Assembly (NCBI GenBank): GCA_037044905.1
Contig: JBAOKB010000144.1
Coordinates: forward strand, 1,860,001 to 1,924,000
Direction: 5' to 3'
DNA from: Hortaea werneckii
Taxonomy: Eukaryota > Ascomycota > Dothideomycetes > Mycosphaerellales > Teratosphaeriaceae
Length of the DNA: 64,000 nt
Shown: in pieces, positions 52,404 through 62,661 of the stretch
Layout of the letters: each line of letters opens with the position of its first letter
Position numbering within the stretch: position 1 is the first letter of the stretch
Program-made: the position numbers and the translations under genes
Notes under the pieces: generated by a model
Databases searched by the model: none
What the model saw: the letters and a program-made list of their open reading frames with translations, nothing else
What the model was told of the DNA's origin: nothing

Positions 52404-53371
52404 CTTGACGGTTGTGCAAATGCTAAATGCTATTCAAGATGTTCAGACAGTCTTAAGGTATGAGGGGTTTGATGGTATTGCAAAGGAGGATGGGTTGGAA
52501 AGCAATGAGAAACAGAGGCCGTCCGCTCACCTTTTCTATCATTTCACATTGCCTATACGGCATTAGAACCCCGTGGTCCACTTGCCTTACGGGCTGGGGA
52601 AAGGCAAGTGAAGCACGGGCGGGAATGGCAATTGTGGGCGCTCCGCAAATGCTTCAGATGCCATCTGGAGAAGGTCTCATCCTCGCCTAGACCCATCCTT
52701 ACGCCTCCCTGCAGCCCATCGTGTCATGTCTGAAGTCTGTTGGCCACGCTTTCGCCATGTGCCAACCTTCATTGGCTCCGGCCGGACAAACTCCCCACTT
52801 CCAAGAGCCTAGCGCTCCGAAATGGAGGGTGGAGACGGAGGCATTTTTTCACGCATCCTAAGAGCTACACTCAATAAGGATAGCGGCTGCCTCGATATGG
52901 CAGCCCGGACAGCAGGATTTTCCATCCGCTCCGAGAGGTGGAAGCTTGTGCGGGTCAAAGAGGTCATCAGGAGGACGTTCAGAGGCCGATTGGCCAAAGT
53001 ATGCGGGAATTGTTACCTTTCTCAGCTTCGACTTCAACGCTACGGGATCAAGTTTCTCCTGTCCCGCTCCGAAGCCCGCCTCGAGCATCGGAGGTGGCTC
53101 AGATAGGAAGTCACGCACTCACTCTACCCAGAGTACATGTGGTTCCACGGTCTCAGGTTTTTCCGGAGTCTCCGTCTGAGCCTTGTCTGTAGCAACAGAC
53201 TCTGTGCATTGCTGTGAAGGCAAGATGGAACCTTACTAAGAGCAAATGCGATCGGACGCCACGGCGTGGGGCCACAGTCAAGCGTCGCAGCAGTACGAAG
53301 GACAAGTAGAGAATCTGTTTAGAACTGACAAGGGATCACAAAGCTATTGCATTTGCGCATGATGGATATCT
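52404..53371. other. intergenic, inositol oxygenase promoter and an unresolved small ORF
   Basis: Nearly 1 kb. A minus-strand stretch at 53118-52858 (EPPPMLEAGFGAGQEKLDPV..., GQSASERPPDDLFDP) and a following TETPEKPETVEPH peptide near 53200-53130 look protein-like, but their frames and splice phases do not join cleanly, so I do not annotate a gene. The palindrome at 52778 lies between them and inositol oxygenase. Confidence 0.3.
52778..52785. promoter_or_regulatory. candidate CGG/CCG palindrome upstream of inositol oxygenase
   Basis: CCGGCCGG about 375 bases upstream of the inositol oxygenase start codon, identical to the word in front of the regulator gene. It may be a Zn2Cys6 operator, but chance is not excluded. 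Confidence 0.25.
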
Positions 53372-54217
53372 TTACCTACCCATCCAACCGCCATCAACGG
53401 TGAGGATCTCACCAGAGACATACCCGCTAGCTCTACTCGCAAGATACACCACACTTCCTTTGAAGTCCTCGGGATTGCCCCATCGGCCTGCTGGTATCCG
53501 TTCCAGGATGCTTGCCGCTCTCTTCTCATCGTTGATCAATGCAGTGTTCATCTCTGTATCAATATAGCCAGGCGCTATAGCGTTGACGCAGATCCCCTGG
53601 GCTGCCCACTGGTTGGACAAGGCTTTGGTGAGCTGACCGACAGCACCTTTGCTTGCAGCGTATGCGGGGACATTGATGCCGCCTTGGAAGGTCAAAAGTG
53701 ATCCAACATTAATAATGCTGCCTCGTCGTCCATGCTCGTCTGGCGACCTAGCGAGCATGTGTGCACCCACATCTCGGCAAAGGGTGAATACTGCGTTCAA
53801 GTTCACCTGCATGACCTCGTTCCAGTCGTCGTCAGGGAATTGGTGAGCCGGATGTCTTCTCTGGATGCCGCCACAGTTAAGCAGGATGTGGATCTGGTAT
53901 CCATCTTTGAGCACTTTCGGCAGTAATGATTTCATCGATTCACTCGAGGCGAGGTCTGCGGTATAGATCTGAGACTTGCGGCCAAGTTTCTCAATCGCAT
54001 GTTTGGTCGCTTGGTTTGACTCATCTCGCTATCTCTGGTTAGCTACCAAAGATCCTACAGCCACCACAGATCTACTGTGGTTGCCTACCTGCACAAGCAA
54101 AACATCTGCACCTGCTTCTGCCAATGCTATTGCCATAGCTTGCCCAATTCCACGTGTGCCTCCGGTGACCAGGGCGGTCTTCCCTTCGAGGGAAAATAGC
54201 TGCTGCACTGAGTTCAT
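53372..54217 (-). CDS. SDR oxidoreductase, 2-deoxygluconate/5-ketogluconate type
   Basis: Two exons on the minus strand, 54217-54089 and 54028-53372, with a 60-nt phase-0 intron (gtaggc...gatag), give 261 residues. A longer start at 54274 adds 19 residues (MASERAQQ). The classical SDR features are present: TGGTRGIG cofactor loop, NCGG, Ser in INVGSLL, catalytic YAASK, and the IAPGYIDTEM segment, ending GGWMGR. Closest by motif to bacterial KduD/Gno-type sugar-acid dehydrogenases. In this setting reduction of 5-keto-D-gluconate or a related sugar acid is the likely role, as in the fungal D-glucuronate route. Divergent from the Zn alcohol dehydrogenase gene. Confidence 0.92.
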
Positions 54218-54590
54218 CTTGCCTGGTCCGCTTTCTAAATGCTCGCTAAACTGCTGTGCTCTTTCGCTGGCCATGAAAGCTGTCGAAACAGGTCCAACGG
54301 TTGAGATATACAACAAGCAGTCCGTCTCAAAGAATGCGTTCATAAGCCGAAAATACACTCGGTTCAAGGGTGTCGCCCCCGCTATTATTCCACGGCCTCC
54401 CGTGATTGGTCCAAGCCAGGCTGTCGGCCTTTGAAGTAGTGGGGGAGCCAAAGCCGACGGTGAACATTCTCGACATTGTATAGAGGACATTGCAACCAAA
54501 CCGTTTCTACAGCTTCTCACCTCTACTGACTTGTCTTCAAATAGAGCAAATATCTATAGCATTTGATCTAATCGAGATCCTAAGGCAAAT
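54218..54590. promoter_or_regulatory. shared divergent promoter, SDR / Zn alcohol dehydrogenase
   Basis: 373 bases between two divergent starts (317 if the longer SDR start is used). It contains an inverted CCAAT box (gattggtcc near 54410) and a GTGGGG word. Co-regulation of the two enzymes is suggested by geometry alone. Confidence 0.4.
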
Positions 54591-55806
54591 ATGACTACCC
54601 AAATCCAGTCTTCCGTGCTTCACGGTGTCAAAGACCTCAGAATTGTAAGTCCACTCCGGGGTTAAGACATCAAGGTGGTCGAAAAGGCAATTGACCATTC
54701 TTTAGGAGCCTAGACAACTCGACGCGCCGGCTGCCGATGAGCTCCAAGTTCGCGTGGCATCTACCGGACTCTGCGGCAGCGACCTGCATTACTACTCCCA
54801 CTTCCGAAACGGCGACATCCTCGTCCGCGAACCGCTCTCGCTCGGTCACGAATCCGCCGGCGTAGTGTCAGCCGTAGGATCTTCCGTCTCAGGATTCAAG
54901 CCCGGCGACAAAGTAGCACTCGAGGTTGGCCTGCCCTGCGAAAAATGCCAACGATGTCAACAAGGTCGGTATAACATCTGCAAGGAGATGAAGTTCCGGA
55001 GCAGCGGGAAGAGCTTCCCACACTTCCAAGGCACGCTGCAAGAACGGATCAACCACCCTGCCAAGTGGTGCTACAAGCTACCCGAAGATGTGAGCCTGGA
55101 CATTGGAGCGTTGCTGGAGCCGCTGGGCGTGGCACTCCATGCGTTCCGGAGATCACAGATGCCGAAGGGCGCAACTGTTCTCGTCTTTGGCGCTGGAGCT
55201 GTCGGATTATTGTGCGCTGCGGTCGCTAGGCTGCAAGGCGCTGGCAAAGTCGTCATAGCAGATATCGACGCCGGGAGATTAGACTTCGCTGTCCAGAACT
55301 CCTTCGCGCATGCCTCTTACACGGTGCCGATGAAGCGAGGGAAGGACATGGATGAGAACCTCGCGATTGCCAAGGAAACCGCGGCAGCGATCGGTCAAGT
55401 CGATTATGTTGGCGAGGTGGATACGGTCTTCGAGTGCACAGGTGTCCCCTCCTGCGTCCAGGCGGCGATCTTCAGCACACGGCCAGGAGGCCGATTAATG
55501 TTAGTCGGCATGGGCCACCCGATCCAGACGATCCCATTGGGCGCAGCGGCACTTCGGGAAGTAGACATCGTCGGTGTCTTCAGATACGCCAACACTTACC
55601 AGGAAAGCATCGAGCTTGTACAGAAAGCGGCCAAATCCTCAGAAGGTCCGGACTTCAGAAAGCTGGTGACCCACCGTTTCAGCGGACTTGCGGAAGCTCC
55701 CAAGGCCTTTGAAATGGCGGGCAAGACGAAGGACGCTGACGGCAAGCTGGTACTGAAGGTGGTCATCGATAGTCTCAACGGTGCGCAATACTCCTCGAAG
55801 CTGTGA
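54591..55806 (+). CDS. Zn-dependent polyol/sugar-acid dehydrogenase (sorbitol/idonate type)
   Basis: Two exons, 54591-54644 and 54706-55806, with a 61-nt phase-0 intron (gtaagt...tttag), give 384 residues. This is a medium-chain dehydrogenase: catalytic zinc ligands Cys41 (GLCGSDLHYY), His66 and Glu67 (GHESAG), structural zinc ligands Cys96, 99, 102 and 110 (CEKCQRC...NIC), and the Rossmann GAGAVGLL. The VKVVIADIDAGRLDFA start of the fold indicates NAD preference. The sequence is of the sorbitol/xylitol/L-idonate dehydrogenase group. In the proposed pathway it would oxidise L-idonate or a similar polyol acid. It follows the SDR gene head to head. Confidence 0.93.
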
Positions 55807-55957
55807 AAGCCTTAGCTAGGATGCTGACTGGGTGAAGAGTAGATTCGACTTGAAAAGCGTAGAAGCATTGAAGGCATTAATGGAATTCCGAAGTATGCGT
55901 TGTCTAGAAGCATTTAAGGCGCGAGCGTGCAGATATCAAAAGAACACAGGCTGTTTT

Positions 55958-57838
55958 TTAACTTGCCACAATCTCTCCATTCCTGCATTGCGTTCCTTCA
56001 GCCACTGCGCCCATTGGCACCCAGCCTCCCTGATCGCAAACGTCGAAAGCCGAACCACCTTCGGTGCAGAGGATACTCCCTTCCTCATCGCAGTCACCAT
56101 CTGGTCTCGCTCGGACGTATCTGTCGTCACGGTAGTAGCAAGCGCTTGTCTGTCCTTGCTGTCTGTATTGATCGGTGCTGTCAGAATACGGGGCAAGGTT
56201 GGTCAGGCATTCCATGCCGTCGGCTACATCTCGTGGATATCCATAGGTCCACTCCTCTGATGAACCGTCTTGAGCGTAATTACACGTGTAGAATTCTGTG
56301 GCGGAAGTGCAGATGAAAGTTCCCGGCACGCAAGGGAGATAGCGATCGAGATCGCCCTTCGCGTAAGCAGGACGGTTGGTACTAGACGGGCCAGACCCAG
56401 CCTTTGTACCCGTCGGCGTCGAGCCAGCTCCAGTTCTAGTCGACGAAGCAAAAATAGGTGGATAACTCGTTGGAGACAATGTCGCGGTTACTGCGGGCGG
56501 CTCGCTACTAGACGCAGAGGGTGATGGTGTCGACGTGAGTTGGCACTGCCAGGCGCAAACCCCGATGCTCTTACACCCGTAACCAGCAGCGCATGGACAG
56601 CTTGCTTCAGTCGCTGTGCAGGCCGATGGAGGAACCGAGGTATAATACATTGAAGGGCCTTCAGTGGTTTCAGTAGTGGTCTGTGGCATAGTGATCGTGA
56701 TCAAGACCGTATCCGGGCAGTCTATCGTCATTGTGATAGTGGTCGTCGAAGGCGAAGGACTTAGGTCATCAGCCGTGCTAGAGCTCTCAATTGTCAAGCC
56801 AGAAGAGGTAGTTGGTGCTGCCACCCGATGCTGTGCGTAAGATGCTAATGAGCTGGCACTAACCGCACCCTGAGCGCTGTCTTGATCATCGTTGTCATAC
56901 ACAGTCTCCTCTGGCGTAGGGCCCTCTGCGGCCGAAGCGTACTGAATCGGAGCACCCAAGCTTACGGTTGCCGTCGATGTGGTCGTCGGCTCGCTGAAGC
57001 TAGCCGGCTCGTATGGTGCGTACGCCACTTCCCTGGTGGTAGTATGCGCAGCCATCGGGGCGCCAGACAGGCTCATAGAGGGCTCATCACTATCGCCCAT
57101 GGCTCGATACGTCTGGCCGTATGGTGTGGGTGAATCGCAGTCACCTTCAAATGCCGGGCTGTTTGCGTCCATACCGCCACCATACACGACATCAGGTCCC
57201 GGGTTCGGATAAACAGGATTCTCATTCTCCGTTGTCGTGCAGTCATTCAGGCCTTCGAGGTTAGCTTTGAAGACATATGGCAGACTTTCAAAGCTGTTGT
57301 AGACCTGCCGTCTTCTTCTTCGCTTGGAGCTTGCCGTTGTGACGCTGACCTCGGCGCAGTTCATGTAGAATTCTCGATTTCCGTCATGATTCTGCCAGGT
57401 CCAGGCTAGTAGTGCGTCCCCGGCAGGCGCGTAAGAGGGGACAGTGAAGTCGTAAGTGGATGTCAGAGGACAGCCACCAATCATGCTTTTGATGACCCGA
57501 AATGTCGCACCATTGTCGTAAGAGAGGGATATTTGGCATGAGCCTCCTTGGTGTGTTGCACTGCCAGCCAAAGTCATGTTGTATGTTGAGCCGGCGGCAT
57601 AAGTCGCGACAGGTTGTATAGGCCTATCATTCTGGTATCCCTTACACGGGAAATTCGAGCCGTCTGAGTCAAGCGGAGAAGTCATGCTATAATCTATGGT
57701 CTGGTAACTGGCGTTTGGGTTGTATTTGCTGTGCAATGGATAAGGCCAGCTCATCTCCATGTGGCAGAGTGCTGAAGGTAACAAGAAGAAAATGCTGTAC
57801 AGTGCTTGTGAGCTGGTCATTGTGGTCATTGTGGTCAT
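55958..57838 (-). CDS. secreted AA11-like lytic polysaccharide monooxygenase
   Basis: An intronless 626-residue ORF. A signal peptide (MTSSQALYSIFFLLPSALC) is followed by His26, which would be the first residue of the mature protein and one arm of the copper His-brace. The second arm is His96 (SATHQGGSCQ), and the axial Tyr158 lies in REFYMNCAE. GSNFPCKGYQ and MIGGCPLTS are also typical of AA11. These enzymes cut chitin oxidatively outside the cell. A run KRRRRRQ (172-178) directly after the domain could be a processing site. A long Ser/Thr/Pro linker (about 270-490) leads to a Cys-rich end with two repeats of GTFICTSATEFYTC and GSILCTEGGSAFDVC, perhaps a carbohydrate-binding module. It sits inside the metabolic cluster, but a link is not evident. 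Confidence 0.85.
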   Translation of the reverse strand: MTTMTTMTSSQALYSIFFLLPSALCHMEMSWPYPLHSKYNPNASYQTIDYSMTSPLDSDGSNFPCKGYQNDRPIQPVATYAAGSTYNMTLAGSATHQGGSCQISLSYDNGATFRVIKSMIGGCPLTSTYDFTVPSYAPAGDALLAWTWQNHDGNREFYMNCAEVSVTTASSKRRRRRQVYNSFESLPYVFKANLEGLNDCTTTENENPVYPNPGPDVVYGGGMDANSPAFEGDCDSPTPYGQTYRAMGDSDEPSMSLSGAPMAAHTTTREVAYAPYEPASFSEPTTTSTATVSLGAPIQYASAAEGPTPEETVYDNDDQDSAQGAVSASSLASYAQHRVAAPTTSSGLTIESSSTADDLSPSPSTTTITMTIDCPDTVLITITMPQTTTETTEGPSMYYTSVPPSACTATEASCPCAAGYGCKSIGVCAWQCQLTSTPSPSASSSEPPAVTATLSPTSYPPIFASSTRTGAGSTPTGTKAGSGPSSTNRPAYAKGDLDRYLPCVPGTFICTSATEFYTCNYAQDGSSEEWTYGYPRDVADGMECLTNLAPYSDSTDQYRQQGQTSACYYRDDRYVRARPDGDCDEEGSILCTEGGSAFDVCDQGGWVPMGAVAEGTQCRNGEIVAS

Positions 57839-58361
57839 GTTTCTCTTGGATATCGTGACGATCGTAGAGCGTATGAGAGGCGTAAAATGCTATAGAAGGA
57901 AGAACGAGGCGCTAGAGTGTAGGGAATATATGTTGTAAGGCGGCCATCATCCAGCCATTACCTACCTCTTCGTATGCTGCCCACCCGCATGAGAATTGTG
58001 CTAGCCATTTTGTTGAGAGTCATCCAGGCTGAGCCAGATCAGAGGTGGTGCGGCAAGGCATGAAGGGTTCGCAGGGGCGGCGGACGCATTCTTCGCGATG
58101 GTTGGCTGACCCATTCGCATTCCAAAGGCCGGCCTCCTGTCGACCTCCTGTCTCCTTGCATATGGCACATGAACTGGCTGGCCGATACGCTCGTATGCGC
58201 CGCGTCTTTGTATGTTGACGAAAGAGTCTGAAGGAAATGGGGTTCCAGGTCAGCCAGGTACCTCCGTAAGGGTACGGAGCGAACGCGATGGTCCAAGCTT
58301 CCACGCGTCTTCCACATCCAATCCTCCGGCCTTGCCTTTACGACTCCATCAAGCACTCGAT
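57839..58361. other. divergent intergenic region
   Basis: 523 bases between the AA11-like gene (-) and mhf1 (+). No gene is seen. Confidence 0.35.
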
Positions 58362-58682
58362 ATGGCCGGTTTACAGACTCAAGAGGAGGCGACGAAGGAG
58401 GATCGGCTCAAAGCCGCATTGTGGTATTCGATCGGACAGACAGTCGACGCCGTCTCCATGAATCAAGACGTCAACGCGACGCCTCACTTCATTGGCGGCC
58501 TGAGCGAGCTCGTCTGGGCGCAAATCGAGAATGTGACGGCCGACCTCGAAGCCTTCGCGAAACACGCTGGCCGCAGTACGATCAATAGCCAGGACGTAGT
58601 GCTACTCGGGAGACGCAACGAGGGCCTAGAAGCGGTGCTAAAGGCGGAAGCCAAAAACGTCAAAGAGGCAAATCATAGATGA
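58362..58682 (+). CDS. mhf1: CENP-S/MHF1 histone-fold protein
   Basis: A 106-residue protein from the ATG at 58362. It is a single histone fold: LKAALWYSIGQTVDAVSMNQ, TPHFIGGLSELVWAQIENVT, DLEAFAKHAGRSTINSQDVV and LLGRRNEGLEAVLKAEAK. This is the CENP-S (MHF1) pattern; with MHF2 (CENP-X) it forms a tetramer that binds DNA at centromeres and supports the FANCM (Mph1) helicase. Length is typical for the family. It is convergent with the aldo-keto reductase gene, whose stop lies 103 bases away. It is probably a passenger in the metabolic cluster. Confidence 0.93.
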   Translation: MAGLQTQEEATKEDRLKAALWYSIGQTVDAVSMNQDVNATPHFIGGLSELVWAQIENVTADLEAFAKHAGRSTINSQDVVLLGRRNEGLEAVLKAEAKNVKEANHR

Positions 58683-58784
58683 AATCAGACACGGTTCATA
58701 ACAGTCTATGGCTGTATAGAAGCTCTCTGCTCTGGACGTGCCGCAAAAAGGATATCTCGCTCAAAGTTTTGCATCTCCAAAAAG

Positions 58785-59830
58785 TCATTGCTTGTCAGGG
58801 AAGCCAAGGTTGACGCCGAATGCGGGATATACGAAACGAGTGATCCCCTTCTTCTTGTGGATGCCTTCAAGGGCGTCCATATCCGAGGAGTCGAGCTTGA
58901 CCGTCTTCAAGTTCTCCTCTATCCGAGATGGAGTGACGGACTTTGGCAGAGCGCATTGGCCCTTGTTGACTGCACCAGTGGTCAGTACTGTGAACGAGTG
59001 ATGGAGCGGAACTGGAAAAGGTACCTTGGTAGCTGATCAAGATGGTGCCGGGGCCGACATTGTGCTTCTTTGCCACCTCTTGAACGCCCTCCTCCTGGAA
59101 CAGAGGGCTTCCTGTGCTTCCAAGCGGGCTGTACGCTTCGATAAGGATGCCTTTGCTCTTGCAGAGATCGACGATATCTTGCTGTGGGCAGTATCTGAAT
59201 GACAGGGGCGTGCGAATTAGCATGTACTACTTAGTGTAAAGATGTGGGAGACAAAGATGCTTACGGGTGGTTTTCGATCTGATTGGCGGCTGGCATGACC
59301 TCGCAGTGAGGGAGCAGCTCCTCAAGGAATTTCACACTGTAGTTAGAGACACCAATTGCCTTCGTCTTGCCGGTCTTCAGGAGCTTCTCCATCTCCTTCC
59401 ATGTCTTGATGTGGTTCCATTCCTTCATGTCGAGGTCTCGAGATCCGTCTGGAAGCTTGGGGATCATGGGGTGGTTGCCGTTCGGGTTCATTGGTACAGG
59501 CCAGTGCATAAGATACAAGTCAATGTAGTCGAGTCCCAGACGCTTCAGGCCCTCGTCGATACAAGCTTCTGGCTTGCGGTGGTATGTGCACCACAGCTTG
59601 CTTGTGACGAAGATGTCTTCACGCTTGCACACGCCGCCCTCGATCGCTTTGCGAATACCATCACCGACCTCATTCTCGTTGCCGTAAACAAAGGCTGCGT
59701 CGATGTGTCTATATCCGCTCCTCAGAGCATTCTCCACAGCGGTAGCGACCTGACCTGGATCACTTTGCCAGGTTCCAAGGCCAACGGCCGGGATTTTTGC
59801 GCCGGTGTTGAGGGTGAAGGAGGCGGACAT
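58785..59830 (-). CDS. aldo-keto reductase (uronate/glycerol type)
   Basis: Three exons on the minus strand, 59830-59265, 59194-59025 and 58969-58785, with introns of 70 and 55 nt, give 306 residues. The phases match (IENHP-YCPQQDIVDLCK, ISYQ-VNKGQCALPKSVTPSR). The AKR tetrad is Asp44, Tyr49 (HIDAAFVYGNE), Lys78 (VTSKLW) and His109 (LMHWPVP). The C-terminal PKSVTPSRIEENL loop is the NADPH phosphate-binding signature. Closest by motif to fungal GCY1/GLD1 and D-galacturonate/D-glucuronate reductases. In the cluster context it would reduce D-glucuronate to L-gulonate, a step known in fungi. The start is at MSASFTL; 27 residues upstream in frame are possible but unlikely. Confidence 0.92.
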
Positions 59831-60788
59831 GGCTGCAATGGGTTGAGTCTCTGGATGCTTGATGTGTTTGGGAGAGCGAGCAAGTATGAAGTTAGCCAAC
59901 TGCGGATTCATCGACCATGTAGTATCTTATTCTTGTCCTCTGGTCGGCAGGTTCTATCGCCGAAGTGGGACACATTGTCCGTCTCGGCGATGTCTCTCGA
60001 GGGAAGCCATGTTTGTGAGAATGACTTCAGCGGGGCATCAGACACCGATGCCTCCACATGAGAGGTGCGTCTGCGGTGCTTGGTTTGGCCGTCTTCGTGG
60101 CATTGTTGCGCCGAGGAATCGCCAGCCTGGCTGTGACAAGACGAGTGATTATTTGAATCGTCCACACTGTGATGATTTATTCCAAAACGACCAGACTGAA
60201 GCGCTCAAATCGACGTCGGTGTGGGCATACAGAACAGAGCTCGTGAGCAAGCAATCACCGACGTTGACGGGTCAGTCACCGAGCTCGACTCGAGCCCAAG
60301 ACCCTGTCTCCTGGCCTGGAGGCAGGGGCAGGGCATCGGAAATGGACTCCCGAGGGTGAACTTGCCGTCTTCGGCGAATGTCACTGACGGACGCCCTTTT
60401 GCCACACGCAACGCGGAACGACCTGCTATACTCGAATGACGACTTCCACATCTGGACTGCCGTCCCCACGGACAGCTCCAGAGTACACCCAACTGGCGCG
60501 TCCTCCAGCCCTAACAACGCGAGAAAACATTCGTGATAGATTGGGATTTCTGGCTTGACCACGCGGAAACGTGCATTACGCTGTTCAACGAGAAAACGGC
60601 TGAGAGTCTCAATAAGAAGGTAGGCTCTCGCTGTCTGGTCAAGGCATCTCATCATTTTCTCATTCGTCTTTCGCTCCCTCGTTTCCTCCAACTCACGCAC
60701 ATCCTCCTAACCCCGATCAAAAGCAAACTGGTCTTGAGCGCAGACCACCAATAGTTGCACTTCTCAAGACTTATTCTACGTCTCCAAA
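59831..60788. other. divergent intergenic region of about 1 kb
   Basis: It separates the aldo-keto reductase (-) from the Gfo/Idh/MocA gene (+). No gene is supported. Its divergent geometry suggests shared regulatory sequence. Confidence 0.35.
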
Positions 60789-61858
60789 ATGGTCCGCAAG
60801 CTCCAAGTCGGCATTTCCGGCCTCGGCCGCATGGGTGCTCGCCACGCTCGCCATTTCCTTGAGCGTACGCCTCGCGCAGAGCTGGTGGCAGCGTATGACC
60901 CTTCGCCCGAGGCCATGGCATGGGCAAGGCAGCATCTTGAACCATTCGGCACCAAGCTGTACAGCGACTTCGAGGAGATGCTGAAGCACCCTGGCCTGGA
61001 GGCTGTCGTTATCGCCACCTCGACCACCGAACACGCACCCCAAACCATAAGAGCTATTGAGGCAGACAAGCACGTTCTATGCGAGAAGCCGCTCTCGATC
61101 AATGTAGAGATCAGTCAAAGCGTTGCCGATGCTGCTAAGAGGAAGCCTCACCTTAAGGTGATGTGTGGCTTCTCTCGCCGCTTCGACGCCAGCTACAGGA
61201 ACGCCTACGAGCAGATGGACGCAGGTAACATTGGCAAGCCTTGTATCCTCCGTTCGCAACCTGCGACAAGTTCCGCGGTGACGCCTACTTTGTCGAATAT
61301 GCGAAGAAGTCCGGCGGTATCTTCGTAGACTGCCAGATCCACGATATTGACCTTGCACTGTGGTTTTTTGGCCAAGACAGCGTGGTCAAGTCAGTCACTG
61401 CAGTTGGTACCATCTCCCGTACTCCCGGCCTGGAGGAGTCGAACGATGTAGACAACGGTGTTGGTATTGTTGAGTTCTACGGCGGCAAGGTCGCCTACTT
61501 CTACTCCTCCCGCATGATGATGCCGGGCCAGCACGACATGACCGAAATCGTTGGCACGCACGGCAAGCTCTCCGTCAACGCCAACCCGGCCAACGACCTC
61601 GTCGAGATGCACGAGCCGAGCGGGATCAGAAGAGAGATTGCGCAGACATACTACGACCGCTTCGAGCAAGCCTTCGTGAAGGAGAGCAACGAGTTCACCG
61701 AGTGTGTGCTGGATGACAAGAAGCTGCCTTTCAAGCTCACCGGTGCTGTCCAGGCCGTGGTGATTGGCTGTGCGCTGCAGGAAAGCTTGTTGTCAGGCAA
61801 GAAGATCGACTTCGACCCGATGGGCAACAGGATCGTCGAGGCCAAGGCCAAGCTATAG
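60789..61858 (+). CDS. Gfo/Idh/MocA oxidoreductase, inositol 2-dehydrogenase-like, frame-broken
   Basis: The first frame (from 60789) has the NAD fold GISGLGRMGARH and catalytic Lys100 in LCEKPLS. The second frame (to 61858) has the DxxxH-type GIFVDCQIHDIDLALWFFG and a full C-terminal beta domain ending in GNRIVEAKAKL. The protein moves from one frame to the other at 61257-61262. There CAACC would have to carry one more base for continuity (RSQ then TCDKF). As written, a stop at 61326-61328 would end a 179-residue product; with one base restored, it would be 356 residues, normal for the family. The family oxidises polyols, and fungal members include inositol dehydrogenases. A GT-AG intron cannot explain the shift in so short a space. 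It is a real mutation or, more likely, a sequence error. Confidence 0.85.
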
Positions 61859-62176
61859 ATTAAATCCCATCACTTCACATACAATCCGAAGAAAGTTACA
61901 AGCAGATCCAACATCTTTGCGCATTACAGCACCTGTTACAAAGAGCGAACTAAGCTCATAGGGAAATACATAATAGCAACACCTAGAGAGCACCAATCAA
62001 ACTTCAAAAATCTGACCAAGCCTCATTGCCGCAAGATCAAGCTCATCCCCTCAGTGCCACCATCGTTTCACATACCAAGAGTTCCGCCCAACAGCGACAC
62101 ACAAGACCCATGACTAAAATCTCATCCACTCATCTCCCAGTCCAGAATATGCCGACCTCAGGCAGCAACTCCCGAC
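61859..62176. other. convergent intergenic region
   Basis: The 3' ends of the oxidoreductase (+) and a membrane protein gene (-). No gene is seen. Confidence 0.4.
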
Positions 62177-62661
62177 CTAATCCATCATCTCCCCCTCCCT
62201 CGTCCCCTCGCCCGCCTCAAGCGAATTCGAATAAATCGCCAACAAACTCACCCCAACTAGAGCTAGCACCGCGACGAACGAGTAAAGGATAATGGCCGTT
62301 CTATATTTTCGCCATTGACTTTTGCGCCTACGCCTTGGAGGCGGCATCGGCCGCTGACTGAGCCGATCAAGACTCTCGACTGACTCGTACGTCGGGAGGC
62401 GCTCTTCGCGCGCGGAGAGATGGAGCACCATCTGCGCGAAGACGGCTACGCGGCTGCCTCTGGCCAGGTGGGCTGGGGAGGGTGGTTTGGGCGCTTGGTG
62501 GTGGGCGAGAATAGGTTGGAGATCTCCATTGCTGTTGTTCATTGGGGTGGCTGCCACGTTGTTGTCATTGACGTTGTAGACTGGCGGCGGCGAATTGTCT
62601 TGGGCGGTGTATCTGGCAGGAACTCCTCAGAGGCGGCTGGTCCGGCTTGCTGGATATCCAT
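62177..62661 (-). CDS. small single-pass membrane protein, frame-broken
   Basis: On the minus strand the ATG at 62661 (MDIQQAGPAASEEFLP) runs in one frame to CCG CCC. The rest (from DNSPPPVYNVNDNN through one TM helix TAIILYSFVAVLALVGVSLLAI to EGEMMD) is one base out. Adding one C to the CCC run at 62602-62604 would make a continuous 161-residue protein. A polar N-terminal half, Arg-rich RPMPPPRRRRKSQWRKYR just before a single helix, and a short acidic tail suggest a type II membrane protein. Not recognised as a family. The next in-frame Met (MNNSNGD) is an alternative start. Confidence 0.6.

Noticed and set aside
52858..53118. 86-residue minus-strand ORF with protein-like peptides
   Set aside because: Splice phases to the upstream TETPEKPETVE-type peptide do not agree, so no gene model could be justified.
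59267..60061. 264-residue antisense ORF opposite the aldo-keto reductase
   Set aside because: Overlaps a three-exon gene with intact catalytic residues.
61240..61330. A short intron to explain the frame change in the Gfo/Idh gene
   Set aside because: The only GT-AG pair in the gap is about 26 nt and would delete conserved residues.
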